From Macadamia tetraphylla (lineage: Eukaryota > Streptophyta > Magnoliopsida > Proteales > Proteaceae), in contig CM040967.1 in assembly GCA_022985045.1 (NCBI GenBank), positions 38,706,990 to 38,770,989 on the forward strand: DNA of 64,000 nt. The letters run 5' to 3'. Made by a program: the position numbers and the translations under genes. Each line of letters opens with the position of its first letter. Position 1 is the stretch's first letter. The notes below the pieces were generated by a model, which was not told where the DNA came from, did not search any database, and saw only the letters and a list, made by a program, of their open reading frames with translations. Below are positions 28,501-35,725 of this stretch, piece by piece.

Positions 28501-28840
28501 AACCGTCTTTTTTATTTCTCTAAATCTTCTCTTCCAACCACCCACCCGCCCACCCACCCTTCATTTTGTGGGGGAGTTCCATGTTGCTACATAGGGAATG
28601 TTTGTCTGTGTTTCTATAATCGATTGGGTTCATCTCTCTCATGTTGCCTTCATTTGTTACTACATTCTTCTCAATTAGATGTATGACGGTTATTCTTTGT
28701 TGTAGGTCTTCCTATCACAGATGTGGAGCATTGGTTTACCAAGTGTAGTGCTGTCTTTTGGTAGAATTGTTGGATGTGTGCTCATTGTGGTTTCAGTATG
28801 TAGCACAGTGTTCTTTGGACCTGAGAAAGAGGTGGAATGA
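1537..28840 (+). CDS. EamA/DMT-superfamily transporter (SLC35G-like), 10 exons, 386 aa
   Basis: I assembled exons 1537-1698, 2209-2362, 7006-7180, 16539-16654, 17887-17946, 22998-23151, 23583-23649, 26129-26200, 27990-28055 and 28706-28840. All introns are GT-AG, the phases join without a break, and the 1161 nt give 386 residues plus TGA. The first about 55 residues are hydrophilic. Two EamA-type halves follow (roughly residues 65-222 and 240-380), rich in hydrophobic helices. Recognisable stretches are FTRCTIILISS (exon 3), LPLSQAVVLNFTTPIMASIA (exon 4), LACSFFGLLFIFRP (exon 5) and KVANIQYIE (exon 9). Family knowledge: drug/metabolite transporters with two five-helix repeats in plant endomembranes or plasma membrane. 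The substrate cannot be read from sequence. The start is the ATG opening the acidic leader MASVEMNEGG. Introns total about 26 kb and are full of transposons, but no exon is damaged, so the gene is probably functional. Confidence 0.87.
2863..4451 (+). mobile_element. Mutator-like Pack-MULE with about 100-bp terminal inverted repeats
   Basis: The left end (2863 to about 2965) and the reverse complement of the right end (about 4349-4451) align over about 100 bases. Both start GGGTAATTTA and share the block GAATGCCACAATTATAAGA. The flanks are TTTATATAA (2854-2862) and TTTATATCT (4452-4460), a 9-base duplication with two mismatches, which is the length expected for Mutator-like elements. No transposase is encoded, so the element is non-autonomous. 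Its interior is richer in G+C than the intron around it and contains a captured callose synthase fragment. It sits in intron 2 of the EamA transporter gene, in the same orientation as the captured fragment. Confidence 0.85.
3417..4251 (+). pseudogene. Captured 5' fragment of a callose synthase (GSL1/GSL5, CALS11/12 type)
   Basis: The frame from 3445 to about 4251 reads as the N-terminal part of a plant callose (1,3-beta-glucan) synthase of the intron-poor CALS11/12 class. Landmarks are YNIIPVHNLL, DLRKPPFV, FFGFQRDNVRNQREHLVLHL, RKLLKNYTFWCSYLG, NLRFVPECISYIFHHMA, LEDFIDENMG and NGTAPHFNWRNY, in the family's order. The probable original ATG at 3417 (MSLRRDH) is in another frame, so one indel lies between 3417 and 3445. 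Within the 800-base frame three TAG stops stand where W, Q and W are expected (3664, 3745, 4225), all explicable by single transitions. The catalytic glycosyltransferase region is absent. The fragment is dead as an enzyme; if transcribed, it would be as part of the host intron or from the element. Confidence 0.85.
4452..7005. other. Remainder of intron 2, no gene recognised
   Basis: This AT-rich intronic DNA has no coding stretch I can recognise. It includes homopolymer runs near 4640 and 4900 and a strong hairpin at 6504-6547. The block from about 5980 to 6720 looks like degraded repeat sequence, possibly LTR-derived, but I found no second end. Confidence 0.4.
6504..6547. repeat. Near-perfect 20-bp inverted repeat with 4-base loop
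   Basis: The arms at 6504-6523 (ACTGTTTACATGAACAGTAC) and 6528-6547 (GTACTGTTCACGTAAACAGT) pair at 19 of 20 positions. A third diverged half-copy follows at about 6562-6581. Such motifs are common in plant retroelement LTRs. Origin here is unproven. Confidence 0.7.
7528..7795 (-). repeat. 3' LTR of the copia element (268 bp)
   Basis: The segment runs AGTTAGAATATG to CTCTAACA on the plus strand, so on the element's strand it begins TGTTAGAG. It matches 14811-14993 except that the latter lacks about 80 internal bases. The adjacent pyrimidine tract at 7796-7805 is the complement of the polypurine tract. Confidence 0.9.
7796..7805 (-). other. Polypurine tract of the copia element
   Basis: The minus strand reads GAGGGGGGAG immediately before the 3' LTR. 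This is the expected site for plus-strand priming. Confidence 0.85.
7804..8148 (-). pseudogene. Copia RNase H domain (fragment)
   Basis: The 114-residue open stretch contains CDNKAAISIAHNPVQHDR, TKHIEVDRYFIKEK and DQMADIFTKGL, the diagnostic copia RNase H motifs with catalytic Asp residues. It is the C-terminal end of pol. A frame break near 8150-8190 separates it from the RT part. Confidence 0.9.
8191..8806 (-). pseudogene. Copia reverse transcriptase, C-terminal half
   Basis: The open frame 8191-8745 reads as the connection part of copia RT (FEIKDLGPLKYFLGIEVSRS, GKLIYLSLTRPDITYAVGVV, GFTDADWADS). Just upstream in coding sense, YVDD, the catalytic motif, is encoded at 8756-8767, then a frame break follows. 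At 8806 the domain is cut by a DNA transposon and resumes at about 10211. Confidence 0.92.
9081..9217. repeat. Tandem repeat, about 47 bp x 3, inside the hAT-like element
   Basis: The block CACTTTATAAAACAGAGTAT plus ATAAGATTATTAGTTAACC and a short tail occurs three times, starting near 9082, 9129 and 9175, with very few differences. Confidence 0.85.
9253..9800. repeat. Purine-rich low-complexity tract (GAA/GGA)
   Basis: More than 500 bases of the plus strand are almost all A and G, as degenerate GAAGAAG/GGAGAAG words. The homologous element at 19272-20626 has a similar but shorter tract at about 19960-20130. This is not coding. Confidence 0.85.
10203..10934 (-). pseudogene. Copia reverse transcriptase, N-terminal half
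   Basis: Reading the minus strand from 10934 gives the start of copia RT (MSDPKWKQAMTEEMMTLEKK), then in broken frames ERYKARLVAKGYNQVY (around 10530-10570). Close to the insertion point the sequence encodes ILKNGYSQSQADHS. It is the same domain as 8191-8806, separated by the nested hAT-like element. Confidence 0.85.
10982..12020 (-). pseudogene. Copia protease and integrase region
   Basis: The minus strand at about 12000-12025 encodes the protease active-site motif DSGATDH, with a frame break directly after. The frame ending at 11134 then shows the integrase pre-domain LWHQRLGHPS and CELCILAK (HHCC zinc site, about 11500-11625) and the core Asp in VVHSDFWGPF. The frame 10982-11320 shows KALKCIFLGYS, GYKCYYPPSRR and SKDVTLLES from the integrase C-terminus. 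At least two frame shifts break it. Confidence 0.9.
12191..13120 (-). pseudogene. Copia gag with CCHC zinc knuckle
   Basis: The frames 12836-13030 and 12631-12834 carry gag signatures (LDNTNYLDWAHSVKLSLQ; DIWDCVPKTFDRVGDLAKVY; GDRTIYEYY). At 12315-12357 the minus strand encodes CDHCGKSGHTKARC, a CX2CX4HX4C zinc knuckle. The likely start codon is near 13120 (MSDH). An extra 8 bases at about 13104-13111, absent from the two downstream repeat copies, put that ATG out of frame with the rest of gag. Confidence 0.87.
13091..14604 (-). repeat. Three tandem copies of a 502-510-bp unit in the copia leader
   Basis: Units begin AAGTCCACTATGAT at 13091, 13601 and 14103. The period is 502, plus 8 extra bases in the first unit. 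They are nearly identical. On the element strand each unit contains the untranslated leader and the first codons of gag, so the gag start region is present three times. Single base differences and one or two short indels distinguish the copies. Confidence 0.93.
14799..14810 (-). other. Primer-binding site, initiator-Met tRNA type
   Basis: On the minus strand TGGTATCAGAGC directly follows the 5' LTR. This is the standard copia PBS, complementary to the 3' end of plant initiator tRNA-Met. Confidence 0.9.
14811..14993 (-). repeat. 5' LTR of the copia element, internally deleted (183 bp)
   Basis: The ends are the same as those of the 3' LTR, but about 80 bases of the GA-rich part and its neighbour are missing after AAGAAGATG. 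Outside the deletion the two LTRs differ at only a modest number of positions. Confidence 0.88.
15197..15800 (-). mobile_element. L1-type LINE 3' end
   Basis: On the minus strand the sequence ends in (TTG)n at 15197-15216, preceded by the usual plant L1 tail (GTAGCCGACCCC-like). Further upstream the frame 15528-15728 encodes the C-terminus of LINE ORF2 (RNECIRADLGVALI, LRWYDHVQWRPGDSPVG, RARGRPK). It is 5' truncated and broken. Confidence 0.85.
15985..16126 (-). mobile_element. Au-like SINE with target-site duplication
   Basis: On the minus strand a B-box-like stretch (GGTCCCAGGTTCAAAAC, about 16085-16102) is followed by AACCTCTTCTGCGAAGCAGG and GCGGGAGCCTTGTGCACT-like words, the layout of plant Au SINEs. 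The flanks are ATCTTTTTTCATATA (15970-15984) and ATCTTTTTCATATA (16127-16140), a duplication with one T-run difference. Confidence 0.85.
16655..17886. other. Intron 4 of the EamA gene, nothing recognised
   Basis: The intron is plain AT-rich DNA with short homopolymers and no coding or structured repeat that I can see. Confidence 0.4.
19113..19271. repeat. Degenerate tandem repeat, about 50-57 bp x 3
   Basis: Three copies of a unit containing GATATAGTAAGGATAA and GGATTTCGGGAATAG start near 19114, 19164 and 19220. The hAT-like element of copy 2 begins exactly where the array stops. Confidence 0.8.
19272..20626. mobile_element. hAT-like non-autonomous element, copy 2
   Basis: It shares with 8807-10202 the same end (CATAGTTGTCACGGC), the same first about 120 bases (AATCGATCCAAGG, TGGCTAATCGATTTGG), a purine-rich centre and a similar right end (GTGACAACTATG). 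The 8-base flanks GTAATGCA and ACATAATA do not match, so no target duplication is visible. No transposase. It lies in intron 5 of the EamA gene. Confidence 0.85.
20627..22997. other. Right part of intron 5, no gene recognised
   Basis: This intronic DNA has a poly(T) run near 22410 and scattered repeat-like text. None of the open frames shows codon structure or a familiar domain. Confidence 0.35.
23650..26128. other. Intron 7 of the EamA gene, no gene recognised
   Basis: I see no coding region. The stretch 24110-24720 is pyrimidine-rich and looks like old retroelement sequence, but I could find no LTR partner or domain. Confidence 0.35.
26490..26776 (+). mobile_element. L1-type LINE 3' end
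   Basis: The end reads CATGTAACCGACCCCATTTA, then GGGAAAAGGCCGAG and (TTG)n (26724-26776). This is the same 3' tail as the elements at 15197 and 29138, here on the plus strand. It lies in intron 8 of the EamA gene. Confidence 0.7.
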
Positions 28841-29137
28841 AGGATGGCCTACTTTGGCTTTGTTTAGAGGCAAGTACCCTTTTGTCTACACTTGTTCCTT
28901 TCTATCAACTTCTGTTGTTTCCTTACACAATTTAAAGCAGGATAGTACCCTAGTATACACTGATGGCACAAGTCTCATCAAGAAGAGTTTTCTTGTTCTC
29001 TTTTGTAAAGGTAAATGCAGTTGCTCTGTTTTGGTTTTATGTCGTGAAACAATTCCTAGTGAACAATTATACGAGTAACCCAACTTATGAAAATGAAGTT
29101 TAGCAAACCCTTCTTTTCTTGCTTGGTACTACAACAA

Positions 29138-29248
29138 GAAGAAAAAGAAACTTAGCCTTATCCCAAGTGAATGAGGTTGGCTACATGTCCAAACAAAACA
29201 AAATAGGTAAAGACTGCGGTCTAAGCAGAAAAGGTGGACGAAAGGATG

Positions 29249-29287
<39 letters not shown>

Positions 29288-29600
29288 TAAATCCATAAAT
29301 GAAAAATGAAAGATGAAAGTATGCGGGTATGAGGAAAGAGGACAGCCTAACAAGCTAGGAGACTACATGGATCCTTACTCTCCAATAGGCTCTAGCCGAA
29401 GTCATACTTGATACGAGACCCAAATTTGCATATCATCCCTCACAATTTCTCCTATGGTCATTTTAGGCCTGGTCCTAGCTCTTTTACCTCCTTTAATCTG
29501 AATCATATCACTTTTCCTTACCGGGGCATCACTAGGCCTCCATTGAACTTGACCAAACCACCTCAAATGACTTTCTCGGAGGATATCTTATTGTTTCTGC
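29138..29600 (-). mobile_element. L1-type LINE 3' end with GA microsatellite
   Basis: On the minus strand a (TTG)-like tail near 29138 follows the plant L1 3' signature (GTAGCCAACCTCATTCAC at about 29165-29185). A (GA)n run at 29250-29282 interrupts it. It lies about 300 bases after the stop codon of the EamA gene. Confidence 0.75.
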
Positions 29601-31837
29601 TTTTCAAACATATTTCACTTTATGCAAAATGTCAACGAATTAAAGACAGCAGTGAACCCCATCTTGGAAAAGTTATCCTTTTGTCATTGTGCAGAACAAT
29701 CAATTATTTTTTTCAAGAACTTGATCATTTTCTTTCTCTTTGTTGATAGGTAAGTGGTTTTTGCTTGAGATGTCTCTGGCGTCCCAACTTAAACAGCAAA
29801 GTTTTTTGGCCAATGTGGATTTGTGTTTGGAACCTCTGGTGGTGTTTGGACCTCCAACACTTGAGTTTTGGTCCTGACTAAGATGTGCCAAGGAAGGAAA
29901 CCCAACTCGGTTGATGGGACTAGGCCAAGTTAACGTCTCTAGTATGAAGACAGTTCTAGGCCAATTTTAAGTCTGTGAAGGTCAACTTATGATCGTGCAT
30001 TTGATTACCTGACTATTGGAAGGTCATATGGCTCTTACAATCTTGAGACAACTGTGAGTTTCTGCTATTTTAGAAAAAATCAATGTCTTTTTTAAGTGTA
30101 TATTGATGAAAATACATGATCATGGAAAATTGTGAGATGGCTGAGGAAACCCTGCTCATTCAGCATGTACTGGGAGCCATAAAAAATTTGCGCATCCTTA
30201 ACATGAATCGACCTCCCCAAATTGTTGTTTTCTTTGGTCCCCAGCTTTCCCCTTCCTAATTTCTTATGGCATGATTACTGTATAAATTGGTGAACACAAC
30301 TTAGATTGGTGATAATGAATTGCATGATCTTAACCATTCAGCATGCTTAAATGATCCCTTCTTATGTGTTCCAAGTATTCTGAAATTTGAGAGAATCTAT
30401 GGCAGAGGATCCTTTGAATCTAGGATCAGAATTGGTTTTGGAATCAGCCCGGAACTGACCGGAACCCTAGAAATTGGAATATGGAGGAAGAAGCTAAGAT
30501 TTCCCAAAATATGTGATTTTCTGGATTTTTTTTTATTCTTATTATTCAATAGACTTTTGGATCTTATTTCATGAGGGGTTTCTTTGATATTCTGTTATTT
30601 TTCTGACTAAAGAAGGAACAGTAGCCCAAAATGAAGTTCAAACATGAATAATAGTGATTCAAAGGCAGGTTGCAAGATTTTTTGAAGACATGTAGATCAA
30701 AAGGTCTCTTATCACTCGTCAAAATAGTTATCAAAAAAAAAATCGTCAAAATAACGCATTGAAAGATTGAAGATTACCCAAGAAATGTGCATGGACATAC
30801 AAGAATGAATGAAACCCCATCCCTACACCCACCCCATTTTTTTTATTAAATAATATAGGTGAAATGTTTTTATACATGGTCGTGTATGAATACAATTTGA
30901 ATCCACCCAAATAAAATGGTTCAGTTTCGGTTTTAATAAATACATATATTATTTTTAGGAAAATATTTTTTTGAGGAAATATGGCCGGCAATGGCAGTGA
31001 AATAATCAGCCTACCTCCATGAAAAGAAGAATGACGGGTTTCTTGGTGAGTTCAGATTTCTGAAGCGGTCCTTTGGACACAGGCATTTGGAAGCTAACGT
31101 AGTTTACCAAAAAAAGTCTTAACGTAGTTATTCTAAATTCTAAATTCTAAAGTACATATTTATTCTGCATTTATTCTATTCCTCTCTTTTACTTATCTCT
31201 AACACTGATCGGATAAGTATTACTAAGGGGAGTACCCAGTAAAAAAAAAAAAAAAAAATCTTAATATAGATCTGCAGATGCATAGTATACAACAAGAAAA
31301 GTTGCGGAATAAAAAAGTTGATTGAAAGAACCCAAATTTGTTTATTGGGAAAGGGCTAGGCGTATAATTTTATTCTGTCTAAGGACTATTTATAGCCTGA
31401 TTAGGGAATTAGATTCTTACCCAAAAAAAAAAATAGTGGATTAGTCTGTTTAAAACCTGTTTATAATCCGATTACTTAAATAGGTGAAATAGTGCGAAAT
31501 CTTTAATCAGCAAGGACCGATCATACCTAACTGAAGCCAACCGATTAATTCCCCTACTAATGCTTGTATGAATCTATAAACCAGTGTTCATGGAAGACGA
31601 AGAGTAACATCAACTGTTAATCATGCGCCATTGTAAGAGTGTCTGATGTGGGGATGGGGAGGAGAAATAATGACTAGAAAAATAATGTTTCATGGTTGTA
31701 TGGTCTTCACGTCCACAGACAAAGAGGGGGCAAAATGACAACCCCACTCCCAGTGAAATATATATTAAATACTCACCCCCAGTGAAATATTCGTGCAAAA
31801 CACCCCATTGACCCTTATGCTAGTACAGAAGCCATGT

Positions 31838-31917
31838 GACTAGATAGCATTCTTCTTCCCAATAATATATTATGCGAAAAAAGGCATTTTTTTCTAACGA
31901 AAGAATGCTATCTAGTC
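31838..31917. repeat. Perfect 17-bp inverted repeat, 46-bp spacer
   Basis: The arms GACTAGATAGCATTCTT (31838-31854) and AAGAATGCTATCTAGTC (31901-31917) are exact reverse complements. It may be the core or end of a decayed MITE. Confidence 0.75.
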
Positions 31918-32666
31918 GTGCCATCATTGTAGAAGAGGCAAAATAACAACCTAACCATTGTGAAATACAAAAACCCCACCATTGTTGGTACCAAATTCGT
32001 TCTCTCATCAGCCCATTGGCACAGCGGCCGCACGATCAGGGAATGTCTTTTTCATATTTATATTTTTTTTTTTGTTATTATTTTTGGATAAGTAATTGTC
32101 TTTTCCGTGGGGAATATTTGTTGGATTTGGACAGGCCAAAGTGAGGCGCATGTGCAACGTCAGCTTGTTTTGACATTTCATTTTCTCTCTCTTCTCCCTC
32201 GTCAAATTACTAAGTTGGCCTTGTCTCCTATAACCATTGATCACTCACCCGACTACCCGAGTGACGTTTAATTTATAGCTTTCGATACAGTAAATTTCCA
32301 ATTTCCCAATCTGCCCTCACCATATTCTCTCACTATCCATCGAGTCCTAGTAAAACGGCCCAATTATTTATCACATTGTAAATCAGATGACTACAAAATT
32401 TTGTGGGCAAAAAGATTCTAAATTCTCTTGAAATATTTGATTGAATTCCCTAAGAAATGTCCGTAATAGATGAGGAGGGTAGAGAGAGAGAGAGAGAGAG
32501 ATATGCATTGTTGCATGAAAAGGATTACCTTTGGTTGAAATAAGATTTTTTTTTTTTGTAAAGATTGGAATAAGATTTATTATCAATAAATTTGATTTCT
32601 ATATATTTATAGAAAAATTCTTTGAACTGCCAAGGGTAGGATACGGTAGTATCTCCATGTCTATCT

Positions 32667-32916
32667 CCGGGCCAGCTTACGTGCACTTCGACTAATCCTC
32701 GGGGAGACTAGCACAGCATCCCACCGTCATGATCTCCACTTAAATCGTAGATGCATAGATGGCCCTAACTATCTGGGCAACCCACAGGTGGGTATAGAAT
32801 AAATAAGAAAACACACACACACGCTCACACAATACGTACGACAGGATTCACGACCTCCTCCCCTGGGTGCTGGCTCCACAAGCCGAAGCTACCACCACTA
32901 GGTTATCTTAATGTTC
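32667..32916 (-). mobile_element. SINE with perfect 18-bp target-site duplication
   Basis: The insert is flanked by GTATCTCCATGTCTATCT at 32649-32666 and 32917-32934, identical over 18 bases. On the minus strand the right end begins with a tRNA-like part (GTGGTGGTAGCTTCGGCTTG, then a B-box-like GGTCGTGAATCC), followed by a 250-base body ending in CTGGCCCGG. There is no open reading frame. Confidence 0.85.
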
Positions 32917-33776
32917 GTATCTCCATGTCTATCTTTCTTCAATTAAATAAAATGATCTTGCTATCTTTTTTATGTACAATATTATTTCATGATTTGCGTT
33001 TCACTTATGTTGTTTTTCAGAGAATCCTTTCCCTTTATTTATTAATGATAGAAAGATTTACACATCGACTAGTATGTATTGATTCTATTTGCATCTTCAT
33101 AGCAAGCCAATGAACATATAAAAGAAAGTGCCTCACAATTTGTATAAGATATTCATATGATCAAGGAAGAGAGAGATAGCATGTACTACTGTCGTTGTTT
33201 TTTTTTTTTTTTTTTCTTTATTTATTTATTAATTATTAATATTATTTATTTATTTATTTTTTGGACAGAAGATATTAATGAATGAAATAGGCTTTGATTT
33301 TACATGTGCCCATAATTTCAAGGTTTTTGTAGTACGAATTATGCACCGGTAGATCCAACGGAAACCATGGTTGAAGGCTTGAAGCTAGCGCAACATTATG
33401 ATTAAAGGTATCAAACTCGAGCAATGATTGATTAATAATTGGGCATTTTAGTGCAAGTGTTAGTGGCATGTTCATCAACTGAATATTATGATTGGCTGAT
33501 AATTGACTAGTTAGGCTTTCTAATTGAGAAGCCCACATCCCAATTGATTGTTAGGTTGGATGTCGATATGTTGGAGGAGAGAGAGAGAGAGAGGCGCCAA
33601 GTGAAGTTGGAACTCAAGGACGTGAGGGGGGTGATGAGCCAGGTGATGAGGTAGATAGCACCCACAAGGACAACAACCGCGATGGTTCCGTTTATCAGGC
33701 TCTAAATTGCGCTCGCGCTATTGTCGCTGGCTATAGGAGGATATGTATGTGTTGTTGTTTGGGCCTTGGACTGGCA

Positions 33777-33897
33777 GTGGAGCTACGTATGAGTAGGTTA
33801 TGCCACTACAAGTGGTGTTGATGTAGATTAGGTGCTTAGGAAGTGGAGCTACGTATGGTAGGCTGTGCCATCGTAAGTGGTGTTGGTGTAGAACCGG
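33777..33897. repeat. Two tandem copies of a 55-65-bp unit
   Basis: GTGGAGCTACGTATG and AAGTGGTGTTG(A/G)TGTAGA occur in the same order at about 33777-33835 and 33842-33897. Confidence 0.65.
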
Positions 33898-34614
33898 TGA
33901 TCGTCCCTAAAATCACCCCTGCAACCATCGTTGTACCCATCTACGGTTGATGCCCTGTCACTGGTTCCAATTAGTCCATTGTCGACTGGCATCCATACAA
34001 GAATAGTTCTTGAAAGAAAAAGGGAAAGGCTGAAGACCACGATGAGGACGAGAGTTCCATTTCCACTACCATTTTTTTTTTTTTTTGGATAATATCCACT
34101 ACCAATTACCAACTTAGAGAACTGAGCACTGGAAATTCTTAATGACTTGTGAGATCATGAGATGATTTTTGTATTGGGATTCCGAACATAATCGCGAACT
34201 GAGCACTGGAAATTCTTAATCTTCTTGTTGTAATTTTATATAGAAGCAGAGGAACCAGCGTTTGGTCGAGGTTTTCCAGCGATTCCGTAGAGCGGTAGAG
34301 GTAGGTAGAGAGGAGCTGAATCGTTTGGTCGATTCCTTAAGAGGTTCTAGCGATTCCAAAGCCGCTGCTATTGCCTTCCTCTGCGTTTTTAGGGGATGGA
34401 GGTTGGAGAGAGGGTGATGGGTATGAGTCAAAATAGGGAGTGAATGGGTTGAGTGGGTAAAAATCATTCTTCTGTTTTGTTGAGGAGTGTTGGATTCATT
34501 TCCTCCATGTGTCACGCATCCAGGCCTCTATGGGTATTTTATGGGCGTACACACTATGGAGAGGATCCCGATCCTAAATGTGGAATCCCAGGGTAGGAAA
34601 TACGAGGATTTTTT

Positions 34615-35491
34615 GGATTGAGATCCTCTGCGACCAATGAATGTGGTGGAGGATGGCGGAGGTGGCTTCAGATGCCGACATGTGTCTTATGACATGTGTA
34701 CAATCAGATCTGAGCCCTCTTCTTTCTCTCCTTGCTTCCTCTCTCTACACTGAACAATATCTCTCTCTCCCTACCGGTGCCAAGGCTCACCGCAATCGGC
34801 GTCTCTGATACAAAGCAACCATGGAGGATCCATCAACGACACCACACAACACTCATGGCAACCTCATTAGCAACTGGACATCAATCGACGCCTTCAGCTC
34901 CTTATGGCACGGCGTCTGCAGCAGTAGTTTCATCTCCTCTCCTTCCCATCCTTGGACTTGTAAGTCCCCATCGAATCTCTCTCTTCTGTACTAGCTCTTC
35001 CTCCTCCGCTTCCACGGCAACCACCTCAACAACTTCATCCTCCCTATCACCAACTCCTGCAAACTCAAGCTCCTCTACCTCTCCAATAATGACTTTTCCG
35101 GCAAAATCTCTATCCACATTGGCTCCCTCAAGTGTCTCCTCAAAGTCTAAAGTACACAACAAACACGATATTAGGAGCTGTGAGGTAATATGATTTTCTG
35201 TAACCAAATTCTTCAATGTTCAATCCCCATTGTCCATAATACGGATTTGAGACCCAATCCACCACCGGTAGAGTCAATTTGGCGACGACAACCTACCCTT
35301 CATCTGTTGTGATCTCTTTTTCAGGCAACCTCTGCACAAAGAACTCAACACATCAAACCACAAGACTATACGTAGGAGAGGAAGGAAGGGCTCCAGATCT
35401 GATCATCCACGTGTCATAAGACACGTGTCGGCATCCAAGGCCACCTCGGCCAACCTCCGCGACATTCACTGGTCGCAGAGGATCTCGATCC
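34615..35491. mobile_element. Pack-MULE-like element with about 105-bp terminal inverted repeats
   Basis: The left arm (34615 to about 34718) and the reverse complement of the right arm (about 35385-35491) match at most positions. They share GAGATCCTCTGCGACCA, GAGGTGGC, GATGCCGACA and TGTCTTATGACA. The interior (34719-35384) holds a captured leucine-rich-repeat kinase fragment. There is no transposase. I could not find a clean target duplication, so the outer ends may be off by some bases. The element ends about 235 bp before the start codon of the nucleobase transporter gene. Confidence 0.75.
34872..35155 (+). pseudogene. Captured LRR receptor-like kinase fragment
   Basis: A single frame encodes NWTSIDAFSSLWHGVCSSS, then LFLLRFHGNHLNNFILPI, then CKLKLLYLSNNDFSGKI and IHIGSLKCLL. 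This is the LRRNT cap plus the first leucine-rich repeats of a plant inactive-type LRR receptor kinase (Asn/Gly spacing of the LxxLxLxxNxxSGxI repeat). One in-frame TAG interrupts it at 34992. The other repeats, membrane segment and kinase are absent, so it cannot act as a receptor. Confidence 0.75.
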
Positions 35492-35684
35492 GGGTCGTGA
35501 TGGCAGTAACGTAATTCTATTAACAAGTAAGGGCAGTTGAGGCAATTTAATGTCCATTTCAAAAAGATTCGTTGCTGTTGAGGGGCGTCACCGAGGGACT
35601 TCTCTCAAAGTGAGGCATATTTTCGCTTCTTTTTCTCTTCTTTCCTCGCTGTCCTTTTTAACTTTTGTTTTTTCTGCTCAGTTC

Positions 35685-35717
35685 ATGTTGTGCTTCTGGT
35701 TCCCAGAAGCTCTCTAA
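35685..35717 (+). promoter_or_regulatory. Short upstream ORF before the nucleobase transporter start
   Basis: An ATG at 35685 opens a 10-codon frame ending in TAA at 35715-35717, eight bases before the main ATG at 35726. If the transcript starts upstream of 35685, this would reduce translation of the main frame. The transcription start is unknown. Confidence 0.45.
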
Positions 35718-35725
35718 CTTCTCTA

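Larger units (their letters stand above)
29601..34614. other. Intergenic region between the two transporter genes
   Basis: The region holds a SINE (32667-32916), a hairpin (31838-31917), short microsatellites (GA near 32480 and 33578, CA near 32812) and several poly(T) runs, but no recognisable gene. A stretch at about 33590-33720 could be a degraded coding fragment on the minus strand with one hydrophobic segment; I do not recognise it. Confidence 0.4.

Noticed and set aside
34902..35216. Acidic minus-strand frame of 104 codons
   Set aside because: It is the antisense of the captured LRR kinase fragment, whose plus-strand frame has a clear family reading.
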